The notes under the pieces are model-generated. The model was given only the letters and a program-made list of their open reading frames with translations. It did not search any database and was not told where the DNA came from. A stretch of DNA of 64,000 nt from assembly GCA_001596135.1 (NCBI GenBank), contig CP014773.1, positions 620,001 through 684,000 of the forward strand, read 5' to 3'. The first letter of the stretch is position 1, and every line of letters begins with the position of its first letter. The stretch comes from Mucilaginibacter sp. PAMC 26640 (GTDB lineage: Bacteria > Bacteroidota > Bacteroidia > Sphingobacteriales > Sphingobacteriaceae). A program made the position numbers and the translations under genes. This document shows positions 17,860 to 26,252 of this stretch, one piece after another.

Positions 17860-18585
17860 ATGCCTATTAGTCGCTTCTACAAGCTATATATATCCCCAAA
17901 CAGAAAATATGTTAAGGTTTTAAAGAATTTGCTCGGTTTCGTACCGGGCAATTTGTCTTTATACCGTTTGGCATTCCGGCATAAATCTGTAGCCCAAAAC
18001 ATAAAAAAAGGCGTAAAGAATAGCAATGAGCGTCTTGAGTTTTTGGGTGATGCCGTATTAGGCAGTGTTGTAGCCGAGGTGCTCTTTAAACTTTATCCCT
18101 ACGAGGACGAGGGGTTTTTAACCGAGTTGCGATCAAAAATAGTAAGCCGGGTTAACCTTAACGCATTGGGTAAAAAACTGGGTTTTGATAAACTGATAGA
18201 GTTTGATACCAAAATTCTAAATTCCGGCAGGCAGGGTTCTTTACTCGGCGATGCTTTTGAAGCGCTGATAGGCGCTGTTTACCTGGATAAAGGTTATGAT
18301 TTCACGAAGAATTTTTTGATTAACCACATCATCAAATCCCATATTGATATCCACACCCTGGAGCAAACCGAAACAAATTTTAAAAGTAAGCTGATTGAAT
18401 GGTGCCAACGGCATGGTAAGGACATTAGCTTTGATGTGGTGATTAATCAGGAGGGCGAAAGCACAAAACTATTTACCGTACAAGCTACCGTAGATGGAGA
18501 AGTAATGGGTAGTGGTAAGGAATTCAGTAAAAAGAATGCTGAAAAGCTGGCGGCCGAGAAAGCTTGTGCAGCCTTAGGGATCTAA
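17860..18585 (+). CDS. rnc: Ribonuclease III
   Basis: Endonuclease that cleaves double-stranded RNA in rRNA and mRNA processing. The catalytic domain has NERLEFLGDAVLG with the conserved acidic residues and LLGDAFEALIGAVYLDKG; the C-terminal dsRNA-binding domain runs from about 170 to the end (NFKSKLIEWCQ to KNAEKLAAEKACAAL). The 241-residue length is normal. Starts 8 bases after fabF, the third gene of the acpP operon. Confidence 0.97.
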   Translation: MPISRFYKLYISPNRKYVKVLKNLLGFVPGNLSLYRLAFRHKSVAQNIKKGVKNSNERLEFLGDAVLGSVVAEVLFKLYPYEDEGFLTELRSKIVSRVNLNALGKKLGFDKLIEFDTKILNSGRQGSLLGDAFEALIGAVYLDKGYDFTKNFLINHIIKSHIDIHTLEQTETNFKSKLIEWCQRHGKDISFDVVINQEGESTKLFTVQATVDGEVMGSGKEFSKKNAEKLAAEKACAALGI

Positions 18586-18667
18586 AGTCTACCGACACCT
18601 GAAGCGGGTATAAAAGTAAAATACTCATGGCTAAAAGCTGTTCTCCTTTCAACAGATCATGAGGAGC

Positions 18668-19393
18668 TTAATACAAGTTAGGTAAACTTACCCTGTCCCC
18701 TTCTTTACGGTAATATTCAAACTTGGCTTTTATTTGTTTAATGAGATCGTAGTCTCCCCAAACTTTTAGGTCCTCATAGGATGGGCGCCAAAAATCCATG
18801 AATTTTAAAACCTCGGTAGTATCTTTTGCCCCGGTTACCCGCATCACCACTAATTTATTGTAACGCCGGTCAACTTCGCTAGCTTCCAATTCATTTTTCT
18901 GAAACTTTGCAAAACGGCGTAAATTCTTTGCATCCTTACTAAACAATTCGCGTAAACCGGTAAGTGGCGAACCACCAATCGGCAAAAACACAGTTACGGG
19001 AGGTTTTCCATCATAGTAAAGCCCTTTGCTACGGTAGGCCTGCATAATTTCGCTTAGTTCCTGTTTTTTTGTCTGGCCCCGTACGGTAACCTCTCCCAGC
19101 TTTATTTGCGGTTGCATATAAACAATCATACTGTATCCGGTATACATCTGCTTTTGAGGCGTATAATCGTTTGTGGTAAACTGCAGGGTGTCGTTTAAGG
19201 CTGCCTTAATGGAAAAATTACCATAAATATCAGTCATGGCTATTGCCCGGTTGTTAAGGTTTGTCACCACAACATTGGCCAATCTATCGTTAGAGATCTT
19301 ACGGTACAAGGTACCTTTTGCATCTTGTGCCATGGCAAAAGCCGAGCAAAGTAACAGCAGCAACGCGAACAATATGGTTTTGGTAAAGGGCAT
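18668..19393 (-). CDS. Exported protein with carboxypeptidase-regulatory-like domain
   Basis: A 241-residue secreted or outer-membrane-associated protein of unknown function. It has a signal peptide (ILFALLLLLCSAFAMAQ). Residues 25-100 form a CarboxypepD_reg-like beta-sandwich (DAKGTLYRKISNDRLANV, then NFSIKAALNDTLQFT). The remaining charged region is rich in Lys, Arg and Asp and resembles tails in Bacteroidota exported proteins of this kind. No TonB box or plug domain is visible. It converges on rnc. Confidence 0.75.
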   Translation of the reverse strand: MPFTKTILFALLLLLCSAFAMAQDAKGTLYRKISNDRLANVVVTNLNNRAIAMTDIYGNFSIKAALNDTLQFTTNDYTPQKQMYTGYSMIVYMQPQIKLGEVTVRGQTKKQELSEIMQAYRSKGLYYDGKPPVTVFLPIGGSPLTGLRELFSKDAKNLRRFAKFQKNELEASEVDRRYNKLVVMRVTGAKDTTEVLKFMDFWRPSYEDLKVWGDYDLIKQIKAKFEYYRKEGDRVSLPNLY

Positions 19394-19535
19394 AAATATA
19401 TATGCTACAAACTTATCGCTATTAAATGACTTGAATTGTGAAAAAGTGTTAAAAGCGGATGTACAGATTCCAAATGTGCAGATATGCAGATAAATGCTAC
19501 CTCAAATCTCATTTCTCACATCTTTCTAAAAAGGC

Positions 19536-19543
19536 TATCTTTG
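19536..19543 (+). promoter_or_regulatory. -7 box for yicC
   Basis: TATCTTTG, matching TAnnTTTG, ends 3 bases before the ATG at 19547. The transcript would start at or within a base or so of the start codon. No -33 box stands out. Confidence 0.6.
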
Positions 19544-19546
19544 CAC

Positions 19547-20425
19547 ATGATAAAATCCATGACAGGGTATGGAATTGCCAGCTTCGATTCGGGCAGAACA
19601 AAATATACCGTCGAAATTAAATCCCTGAACAGTAAATTCTTAGAACTATCCTTACGCTTACCTAAAATTTTTTCCGAAAAAGAATTTCAGCTCCGTAACG
19701 ATTGCAGTAAACAAATTGAGCGCGGTAAAGTAAATTTATCTATCAATACCGAGCAGGCCAATGCTGCCGATGTAAAGGCAGCCGGTATTGACCGCGAATT
19801 GCTGAAACATTATTACAATCAGTTGAAATCAGTAAGCGACGAATTGAACGAACCAACCGGCAATTTATTACAACTGGCTTTGGGTTTACCAGAGGTAGTC
19901 AAGTTTGAAGAGGAGTCGGTTTCGGAAGATGAATGGAAGCTGGTAGAGAAAACATTTAACCAGGCTATGTCTGCATTCCAACAGTTCCGCAGTGATGAAG
20001 GGAATGTGCTTGAGCAGGATATCAAAATGCGGATCGGTATCATTCTGAAAAACCTGGAACTGGTTGAGATAGAAGAACCAAAGCGTGTGCCGGTCATCCG
20101 TGAGCGTTTAAATAACTTTCTAGCGGAAGCGGTGGGTGCAGAAAGCATTGATAAGAATCGATTTGAGCAGGAATTAATCTATTTTATAGATAAGCTGGAT
20201 ATCACTGAAGAAAAAATCCGCTTAAAAGCGCACTGCGATTATTTTATCGAAACGTTGAAAAATGCAGACGCAAACGGTAAAAAGCTAGGTTTCATCTCCC
20301 AGGAAATAGGCCGCGAGATAAATACGCTAGGCTCCAAGGCCAACGATGCCAACATGCAGAAATTAGTGGTAGGCATGAAAGAAGAACTTGAAAAAATTAA
20401 AGAACAACTTTTAAACGTATTATAG
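19547..20425 (+). CDS. YicC family endoribonuclease
   Basis: Start placed at ATG 19547 (MIKSMTGYG), giving 292 residues; a 21-residue upstream extension would include the promoter and not match the family start. YicC proteins are manganese-dependent endoribonucleases (in E. coli linked to turnover of the small RNA RyhB). The N-terminal IKSMTGYG and the C-terminal DANMQKLVVGMKEELEKIKEQLLNVL with the DITEEKIRLKAHCDYF segment are the family's hallmark blocks. It precedes gmk and nadD, with 94 bases to gmk. Confidence 0.93.
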   Translation: MIKSMTGYGIASFDSGRTKYTVEIKSLNSKFLELSLRLPKIFSEKEFQLRNDCSKQIERGKVNLSINTEQANAADVKAAGIDRELLKHYYNQLKSVSDELNEPTGNLLQLALGLPEVVKFEEESVSEDEWKLVEKTFNQAMSAFQQFRSDEGNVLEQDIKMRIGIILKNLELVEIEEPKRVPVIRERLNNFLAEAVGAESIDKNRFEQELIYFIDKLDITEEKIRLKAHCDYFIETLKNADANGKKLGFISQEIGREINTLGSKANDANMQKLVVGMKEELEKIKEQLLNVL

Positions 20426-20519
20426 TTAGGTGGTTTAATATTTTATTAGTTAATGTTCTGCGTAGCGAACTTATCACCAATAAACTATTACCAAACTGAA
20501 CTAACGAATTCATAAACTA

Positions 20520-21098
20520 ATGACCGAAGGTAAACTCATTATATTTTCAGCTCCATCGGGCGCGGGTAAAACAACTATTGTACATCATTTGCTCGGCAAG
20601 GTGCCGAACCTGGAATTTTCAATTTCGGCCACTACAAGAACCGCACGAGGCGATGAGGAGCACGGTAAAGACTACTACTTCATAAGTTTACCCGAGTTTA
20701 CACACCGCATAGCCAAGAAACAGTTTGTTGAATTTGAGGAAGTTTATACCGGTACGTTTTACGGCACACTTCGTACCGAAATAGAACGGATCTGGGCAAA
20801 AGGGAAAACCGTAATTTTTGATATTGATGTGGAAGGTGGCATGCACCTAAAGCGCAAATATCAGGATCAGGCCCTGGCGATTTTTGTACAACCCCCTTCT
20901 TTGGAAGTTTTGATAGAACGCCTTACCGGCCGTGGCACCGATAGTGCCGAAAAACTAAAAGAACGGTTTGAAAAAGCAGAAAAAGAATTAAACTACGCTC
21001 CTCAATTTGATATTATCCTTAAAAATTACGATCTTGAAACGGCGTGCGCGGAAGCTGAGAAGCTGGTGACCGATTTTATTAACTCCCCGGCCCCCTGA
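20520..21098 (+). CDS. gmk: Guanylate kinase
   Basis: Phosphorylates GMP to GDP. The P-loop SAPSGAGKTTI (residues 10-20) and the GMP-binding segment TTRTARGDEEHGKDYYF are intact; 192 residues is standard. The last five codons (for NSPAP) and the TGA fall inside the left arm of an intergenic inverted repeat, so the C terminus is repeat-derived. Between yicC and nadD in a conserved cluster. Confidence 0.96.
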   Translation: MTEGKLIIFSAPSGAGKTTIVHHLLGKVPNLEFSISATTRTARGDEEHGKDYYFISLPEFTHRIAKKQFVEFEEVYTGTFYGTLRTEIERIWAKGKTVIFDIDVEGGMHLKRKYQDQALAIFVQPPSLEVLIERLTGRGTDSAEKLKERFEKAEKELNYAPQFDIILKNYDLETACAEAEKLVTDFINSPAP

Positions 21099-21174
21099 AA
21101 GGGGAGCTCCTGATACTCGTTAGGACCCGGGGCTTTACAATCACATATTATTTCCCCTTTAGGGGGTTAGGGGG
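21084..21174. repeat. CCCCCTAAAGGGG-type inverted repeat
   Basis: Two arms of a family of hairpin-forming repeats: left 21084-21107 (CCCCGG, then CCCCCTGAAAGGGGA) and right 21151-21174 (TCCCCTTTAGGGGG, TTAGGGG) in inverted orientation. The left arm overlaps the end of gmk; the right arm ends 3 bases before the nadD ATG. It leaves nadD with no ordinary leader. Confidence 0.7.
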
Positions 21175-21177
21175 CAC

Positions 21178-21750
21178 ATGAAAATAGGCTTACTATTCGG
21201 TTCGTTCAATCCCATACATATAGGGCATTTAATAATTGCCAACTATATGGCTAACCACACCGCCCTCGATAAGGTTTGGCTGGTGGTATCTCCTCAAAAT
21301 CCCTTGAAAAAGTACGGGGATCTAATCAATACTTACGACAGGCTGGAAATGGCCAAACTGGCTACTGAAAATGCCTCCAATATTGGTGTTAGCGATGTGG
21401 AGTTGAAGCTCCCGCAGCCATCTTACACTATTGATACCCTGGCTCATTTAAAGGAGAAATTTCCAGAGCATGAGTTTGTCCTCATAATGGGTTCTGATAA
21501 CCTGGGCACTTTACATAAATGGAAAAACTATCGCCTCATCCTCCGCGATTACCAAATTTTTGTTTACCCTCGCCCCGGCTATGAAAATGCCGAATTTGCC
21601 TCCCATCCCTCCGTTACAATTACGATGACCCCGCAGATGGAACTATCGGCAACATTCATTCGTAAATCCATCGCAGAAAAAAAGAACGTGCAATATTTTG
21701 TACCAGATCCTGTTTTGAAGTTTATAGAGAGCAAGAGTCTGTATAAGTAG
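21178..21750 (+). CDS. nadD: Nicotinate-nucleotide adenylyltransferase
   Basis: Adenylates nicotinic acid mononucleotide to deamido-NAD. The nucleotidyltransferase motifs are GLLFGSFNPIHIGHL (residues 3-17) with the HxGH signature, and SATFIRKSI near 160. The 190-residue length fits the family. It starts just after the right arm of the inverted repeat. Confidence 0.96.
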   Translation: MKIGLLFGSFNPIHIGHLIIANYMANHTALDKVWLVVSPQNPLKKYGDLINTYDRLEMAKLATENASNIGVSDVELKLPQPSYTIDTLAHLKEKFPEHEFVLIMGSDNLGTLHKWKNYRLILRDYQIFVYPRPGYENAEFASHPSVTITMTPQMELSATFIRKSIAEKKNVQYFVPDPVLKFIESKSLYK

Positions 21751-21780
21751 TTTGTAGTTTTACACAAATATGGATGAGTT

Positions 21781-21960
21781 ATGTTGACAAAAGATAAGGT
21801 ATAAGCGCTCGTTAACGATATGCGGGATACGTTTGTGGTAGATGATATTGTGGGAGAAATACTTTTGCTAAAGAAAATCGAAATTCCCAAAGAACAATTT
21901 AAAAAGGGGGAGTTGTTAACCTAGGAAGAATTAGATGCAGAAATTGATAATTGGAGTTGA
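21781..21960 (+). pseudogene. Antitoxin remnant (type II TA)
   Basis: Reading from ATG 21781 gives a 59-codon frame broken by stop codons at 21802-21804 and 21922-21924 and ending at TGA 21958-21960. Ignoring the stops, the residues MLTKDKV, VNDMRDTFVVDDIV, LLLKKIEI and EELDAEIDNWS follow the pattern of small antitoxins that precede ParE/RelE-type toxins in Bacteroidota (a short helical N-terminal part, then LLxKIExG and a final EEhxxxhxxW). A match to an intact homologue would settle this. Confidence 0.6.
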
Positions 21961-22155
21961 ATTAGTTTACTCAAAAATCGCATAGCGAGATTTGAAAGAA
22001 ATTTATGATTAACAATAAAAGATTCTAAAAGATTTGCACTACGAGAAATGCAATTAAATTATAATATAATAGAAAACTTAATTAAGACCACTTTCTTTGC
22101 CCAGAAAATTTACTATTATCTATTTATTATCATTTGCGTAATAATACGGCATTGA
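21959..22155 (+). pseudogene. ParE/RelE-type toxin remnant
   Basis: The frame beginning at the last two bases of the antitoxin remnant reads E-L-V-Y-S-K-I-A, stop (21983-21985), R-D-L-K-E-I-Y-D, then stops at 22010 and 22016. From 22021 a shifted frame reads DSKRFALREMQL. Restoring one base near 22018 joins EIYD to DSKRFALRE, which is the usual ParE start (VWSxxAxxDLxxIYDYI, then DSxxxAxxxxxxI). The remaining frame ends at TGA 22153-22155. So the toxin carries at least three stops and one frameshift and is dead. Confidence 0.6.
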
Positions 22156-22410
22156 ATACGAGTTATATCAACTTAGTTTTGCCGGGTTATATATTAAGAC
22201 TAAATATGGATATGTGTATAGAGTAGTTTATTGAACGCTAAATTTGATACTCGTTTATACTAACCTTTAAAAAAAACAATGTAAAAAACTTGGTCTGAAC
22301 AATCGATTTTTTATTTTTAATTATTACTAATTAATTATTTAATATTTAATTAATCTTCGTAACCTATATTTTACTTATGTTTATAAGGTTATCCATAAAT
22401 TAAATATTAT

Positions 22411-23271
22411 ATGAAAAAAAACCTATCGTTCATCTTATCCACAATGATTGTTGCACAGCTTTTTACAGCATGCAAAAAAGAAGATCAGAAATCACAAACT
22501 TCCTCCGCTACCGCACTTGCAAATTCGCCTAAAGAACAAATTACTGCCATATCTTTGTCAACTGATAACTGGACGCAATTACCTGGGTCAGGCACGGATA
22601 TTGGAATTGGAGCCAACGGATCTGTTTTTATAACGGATACTGTGACAGTTTCAGCTACCGGGGGATTCAGAATTCTAAAATGGAGTGGAAGCGAATGGGC
22701 AGTAATGCCTAGCGCCGCTGGGGTCAATATTTCTGTTGATCCTCAAGGCACACCATGGGTGGTAAATAAATCGCATTTAATATATAAATATAATGGCAGC
22801 ACATGGACGCCTATGCCGGGCACTGCTACAGACATCGGTATTAGTGCCAATGGTTCGGTTTTTATAACTGACACGACTACCGTATCACCTACTGGCGGTT
22901 TCAGAATTTTAAAATGGAATGGAAGTGCGTGGGTGGTAATGCCTGGTGCTGCCGGTGTTAGGATAGCTGTTGATGCGAACGGGACACCCTGGGTAGTAAA
23001 TAAATCACACTTAATTTACAAATATAATGGTAGTACATGGACACAAATGCCGGGTACAGCCACTGACATTGGAATTGGCGGAAATAACGTTGTATATATT
23101 TCAGGAACTACTATTTCATCTCCTACAGGGGGTAGTAAAATCTCGAAATGGAATGGAACCGGCTGGACAGATACAGCATCAGGTACTGGCATAAATGTTA
23201 GTGTTGACCCTAACGGCCATCCTTGGACGGTTAACGCCTCACATCTAATTTATAATAATCTAAATTTATAA
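22411..23271 (+). CDS. Tectonin-repeat lipoprotein
   Basis: A 286-residue exported lipoprotein: lipobox LFTACKK with Cys21, then a Ser/Thr/Ala linker. Residues 54-286 are three consecutive units, starting at Trp54, Trp132 and Trp210, exactly 78 codons apart. Each unit has two half repeats with the pattern W-x-x-[ML]-P-G, I-x-[IV], G-S/T and ILKWNG / IYKYNG, typical of tectonin (beta-propeller) repeats. Tectonins bind lipopolysaccharide or glycans in known cases; the ligand here is unknown. Units 1 and 2 are also closely similar at the DNA level. No nearby gene suggests a partner. Confidence 0.82.
   Translation: MKKNLSFILSTMIVAQLFTACKKEDQKSQTSSATALANSPKEQITAISLSTDNWTQLPGSGTDIGIGANGSVFITDTVTVSATGGFRILKWSGSEWAVMPSAAGVNISVDPQGTPWVVNKSHLIYKYNGSTWTPMPGTATDIGISANGSVFITDTTTVSPTGGFRILKWNGSAWVVMPGAAGVRIAVDANGTPWVVNKSHLIYKYNGSTWTQMPGTATDIGIGGNNVVYISGTTISSPTGGSKISKWNGTGWTDTASGTGINVSVDPNGHPWTVNASHLIYNNLNL
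22570..23271 (+). repeat. Three in-frame 234-base repeats
   Basis: Units 22570-22803, 22804-23037 and 23038-23271 (77 codons plus stop). Units 1 and 2 share long near-identical stretches, so recent duplication or conversion is likely. Confidence 0.8.
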
Positions 23272-23301
23272 CTAGTTAAACTACGACAATTTGGGTAACG
23301 T

Positions 23302-23332
23302 TAAGCCTAAACGAATATTTCGTTTAGGCTTA
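23302..23332 (+). terminator. Terminator after the tectonin lipoprotein
   Basis: Perfect 14-bp stem (TAAGCCTAAACGAA with its complement), loop TAT, followed by a T/A-rich run; 31 bases after the stop codon. Confidence 0.8.
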
Positions 23333-23473
23333 TTTATTATCTATAATTAAAGCCATTAAGGTGTATTAACGGATAAGCGCTAACGGCGCAATCTTCACCG
23401 ACTAACAGCCCAAATAAAAAGCATTTGTCCTAGCCTGTTTGCCCTTAATCTTTTACCTCTCGCCTCCATATCT

Positions 23474-23481
23474 TATCTTTG
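23474..23481 (+). promoter_or_regulatory. -7 box for miaE
   Basis: TATCTTTG ends 4 bases before the GTG start at 23486, consistent with a (nearly) leaderless transcript. Confidence 0.6.
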
Positions 23482-23485
23482 CGCT

Positions 23486-24085
23486 GTGAGCGATAAAACC
23501 ATCCTGAAACTACAACTCCCAACCGATCCGCTGTGGGTTAAGAATGTAGTAGAAAGCAATATTGAAGAGCTATTAACCGATCATGCCTATTGCGAGCAAA
23601 AAGCGGCTACTAATGCTATAACGCTAATTGTACAAAACCCCAACCTAAGCGATGTTGTACAGGAAATGATAGCCCTGGCACAGGAGGAAATGGATCATTT
23701 CAAACGCGTGCACGAGATCTTATTACAGCGTGGCTTTACTTTGGGTAAAGAACGCAAGGATAATTATGTGAACGAACTTCGCAAATTCATCATCATAGGT
23801 GGTGGCCGCGAAGCACAACTGATCGACCGGCTTTTGTTCTCGGCAATGATCGAAGCGCGTAGCTGCGAACGTTTTAAAGTACTGTCTGAAAACATCAACG
23901 ATAAGGCCCTCTCAGAATTCTATTACGAACTGATGGTAAGCGAAGCTACTCACTACGCTATGTTTCTGCGCCTGGCTAAAAAACATGCGGTAGAAATTGA
24001 TGTTGACAAGCGCTGGAAAGAGTTCCTGGCTTTTGAAGCGCTGGTGATCCAAAACTACGGTAAAGGCGAAACCATTCACGGCTAA
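23486..24085 (+). CDS. miaE: tRNA-(ms2io6A)-hydroxylase, MiaE-like
   Basis: A 199-residue ferritin-like diiron protein of the MiaE family, which hydroxylates the isopentenyl side chain of ms2i6A37 in tRNA using O2. The start is GTG. Iron ligands are suggested by the two ExxH blocks QEEMDHFKRVHEI and VSEATHYAMFLRLA and by the Glu residues in ATNAI/IEARSCERF. I name it by family; whether the tRNA substrate is made (needs MiaA and MiaB, not in the window) is not tested here. Confidence 0.85.
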   Translation: MSDKTILKLQLPTDPLWVKNVVESNIEELLTDHAYCEQKAATNAITLIVQNPNLSDVVQEMIALAQEEMDHFKRVHEILLQRGFTLGKERKDNYVNELRKFIIIGGGREAQLIDRLLFSAMIEARSCERFKVLSENINDKALSEFYYELMVSEATHYAMFLRLAKKHAVEIDVDKRWKEFLAFEALVIQNYGKGETIHG

Positions 24086-24256
24086 ACAAATTTTCAAAAC
24101 AGGCTCTCTTAGCCCGCCGTCATCGACACAAATTCCCTGTTTACCGATACCCTAATAACGTTACCTCCATCACGCTTTACTTTTAGACGTAGTAAATGTA
24201 AAGAGTACCATAGTCTGTCATAAAATACAGCTATATAACTCTTTACACAATTACTG

Positions 24257-25384
24257 ATGAAATGTATGAAAAAAGCGGCTACCTTTTATTGCTTCATTTT
24301 TTTTGTGGCTGCTACCGCGTTTGCTCAGCAAAAACGTGGGGGCAGTTGGGAGCCGTTTGTTACCAAAAACAAAATTGCGGGCCGTAGCGAATGCAGCCTG
24401 GCCAGTTCTGACGGGATATTGTATCTGTTGGGCGGCGACGGACCAGCAATAGAGGTAGAAGCGTTTGACATGCTCCCAAAGACCTGGAATAAAAAAGCTT
24501 TAGCGCCGATTGCATTAAATCATTTTCAATCGGTTGAATTTCAATATAAATTATATGTATTGGGCGCATTCACAAGCGGCAGCTTCCCTGATCAGATACC
24601 GATAACAAACATTTACACTTATGATACGAAGTATGATGTTTGGGAGAAGGGCATAGAAATTCCTGTAGACCGGCGGCGGGGCGGAGCAGGCGCTGCAGAA
24701 TATAACGGTAAACTGTATTTGGTGGGTGGCATCACCAATGGGCACAGCAGCGGCACCAATGCGATGTTTGATGAATATAACCCGGTTAAAAAAACCTGGA
24801 AGAAGCTGCAAGATGCTCCTCATATCCGCGATCATGCCACGGCTGTAGTAGCAGGCAGTAGGCTTTATGTAATTGGTGGGCGAAACACAAGCTACCATGA
24901 GCCAAATAACTTTATGGCTTTTTTTAGCAAAGTAGAACTTAGTGTTGATTGCTATGATTTTAAGAGCCGGATGTGGAGCACATTACCAGCCAGGTTACCA
25001 ATGGGTACCGGCGGCGGCACGGCAGTTAACCTCGATGGTAAAATTTACTACATTGGCGGCGAGCGGGCCACTGCCAACGAGCCAAATGCCGCCCGGAAAG
25101 ATACCTACTGTTACGACCCTGCCAAAGGCGGAGAATGGGTTAAAACCGGCGATTTAAACGAAGCGCGGAATGGTGCAGGCGGCACCGTTTACGAACATAA
25201 AATTTATATAGCCGGGGGCGCAGGCGGAAGCATGGGTGTTCAGCCGCTTGGTGGGCCAAGCGTAGCGCCACCCCAAGTTGGTAACCAACCAGCTTTATCA
25301 ACAAATAGTGGCAAACTGCCGGGGCCTTCATCGGGTAGACAAGGCACCAAAGATATAGCGTTAGAGGTATTTACTTTAAAATAA
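24257..25384 (+). CDS. Kelch-repeat exported protein
   Basis: A 375-residue exported beta-propeller. The signal peptide is MKKAATFYCFIFFVAATAFAQ; the start could be ATG 24257 or 24266 (three residues shorter, which gives the more usual signal). Six kelch-type blades show the G-G motif: LYLLGGDG, LYVLGAFT, LYLVGGIT, LYVIGGRN, IYYIGGER and IYIAGGAG. The C-terminal 45 residues are Pro/Gly-rich and low-complexity (GGPSVAPPQVGNQP). Kelch propellers bind proteins or sugars; here no ligand can be inferred. It stands alone. Confidence 0.85.
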   Translation: MKCMKKAATFYCFIFFVAATAFAQQKRGGSWEPFVTKNKIAGRSECSLASSDGILYLLGGDGPAIEVEAFDMLPKTWNKKALAPIALNHFQSVEFQYKLYVLGAFTSGSFPDQIPITNIYTYDTKYDVWEKGIEIPVDRRRGGAGAAEYNGKLYLVGGITNGHSSGTNAMFDEYNPVKKTWKKLQDAPHIRDHATAVVAGSRLYVIGGRNTSYHEPNNFMAFFSKVELSVDCYDFKSRMWSTLPARLPMGTGGGTAVNLDGKIYYIGGERATANEPNAARKDTYCYDPAKGGEWVKTGDLNEARNGAGGTVYEHKIYIAGGAGGSMGVQPLGGPSVAPPQVGNQPALSTNSGKLPGPSSGRQGTKDIALEVFTLK

Positions 25385-25821
25385 CCAGGAAGGCAATACG
25401 GAGACAGGGAGGGCAGAATTTATGTAGGTGTTTTAAATTGCCTCTCCCCCCCTCCTATTTTAACAATGAAGTGTTCTCTGTTTTATAATAGTTCCATAGG
25501 GGTTCCGCGTGTGCTGCGCGGGCCCCATTTTTAAATTTAAACTCCAACAGATCAATTCCCCCTCTTGCAAAGCATATCGTTTATTTATCTGTCCGGAGCC
25601 AGCAAAATGGTATAAAAGACTCCCTGATTTAAACTTCCTATTAAAAAAAGATTTTAAGATTGTTAACATTATGATTGTCTGGCTATTACTGCATCGATAA
25701 AGAAATTTCACTGCTTTTTTAGGAAAGACAATTAGTCGATACATTACAGCCATTTAACGACACTCTACAACGCCGCACTGCGCAAAACTGCAACTTAGCC
25801 ACACAAATTAATTAAACGATT
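25385..25821. other. 437-base intergenic region
   Basis: No gene, RNA or terminator I can support. A 97-codon reverse frame at 25460-25753 has no start context or recognisable domain and I do not call it. Confidence 0.6.
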
Positions 25822-26199
25822 ATGAAAGGCTTTGAGGACAAAAAACACATTCTTGTGCTGGATAAGGATAACCGGCTGCTATCAGTTGTAGATGACCTGG
25901 CTTATCTGGGCAACTTCGAGATCCACGTTACCTATGACCCTAATGCGGTTTACGACAAAGCCAAAGACCTTAAACCCGACCTGATTATTTTAGATTACCT
26001 GCTGCTAAATAACGAGTGCCTGGAAATTTGCGAGGATTTTAAACAAGACCTTAACCTTACCAGCGTCCCCATCATTGTGGTTACGGCCTATAAATCTAAA
26101 AAGATCCGCGCCGAAGCTTACAAGTGCGATGCCCTATTTGTAAAGCCCCTTGATATTAGCCTGTTTGCCTCACGCATGGACTATTTAATGGCCTCGTGA
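25822..26199 (+). CDS. Single-domain response regulator
   Basis: A 125-residue receiver domain with no output domain. The phosphoacceptor is Asp58 (LIILDYLLL), acidic residues Asp14/Asp16 bind the metal, Thr89 and Lys109 complete the set. Such CheY-like proteins pass signals by phosphorylation-dependent binding. No kinase is adjacent. Followed by a lipoprotein gene (54 bases), which may share the transcript. Confidence 0.9.
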   Translation: MKGFEDKKHILVLDKDNRLLSVVDDLAYLGNFEIHVTYDPNAVYDKAKDLKPDLIILDYLLLNNECLEICEDFKQDLNLTSVPIIVVTAYKSKKIRAEAYKCDALFVKPLDISLFASRMDYLMAS

Positions 26200-26252
26200 T
26201 AACGCGTAAAAGATCATTGAATAAGGAAACCAATAACAACAAATTAATAATC

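Larger units (their letters stand above)
21751..22410. other. AT-rich region with decayed toxin-antitoxin genes
   Basis: A 660-base gap. It contains the antitoxin and toxin remnants at 21781-21960 and 21959-22155. Bases 22156-22410 are very AT-rich with no gene or terminator I can name; a lone TAGTTTTG (22174-22181) resembles a -7 box but lies far from any start. Confidence 0.7.

Noticed and set aside
25460..25753. 97-codon reverse frame in the gap before the response regulator
   Set aside because: No domain, unlikely composition and no start context.
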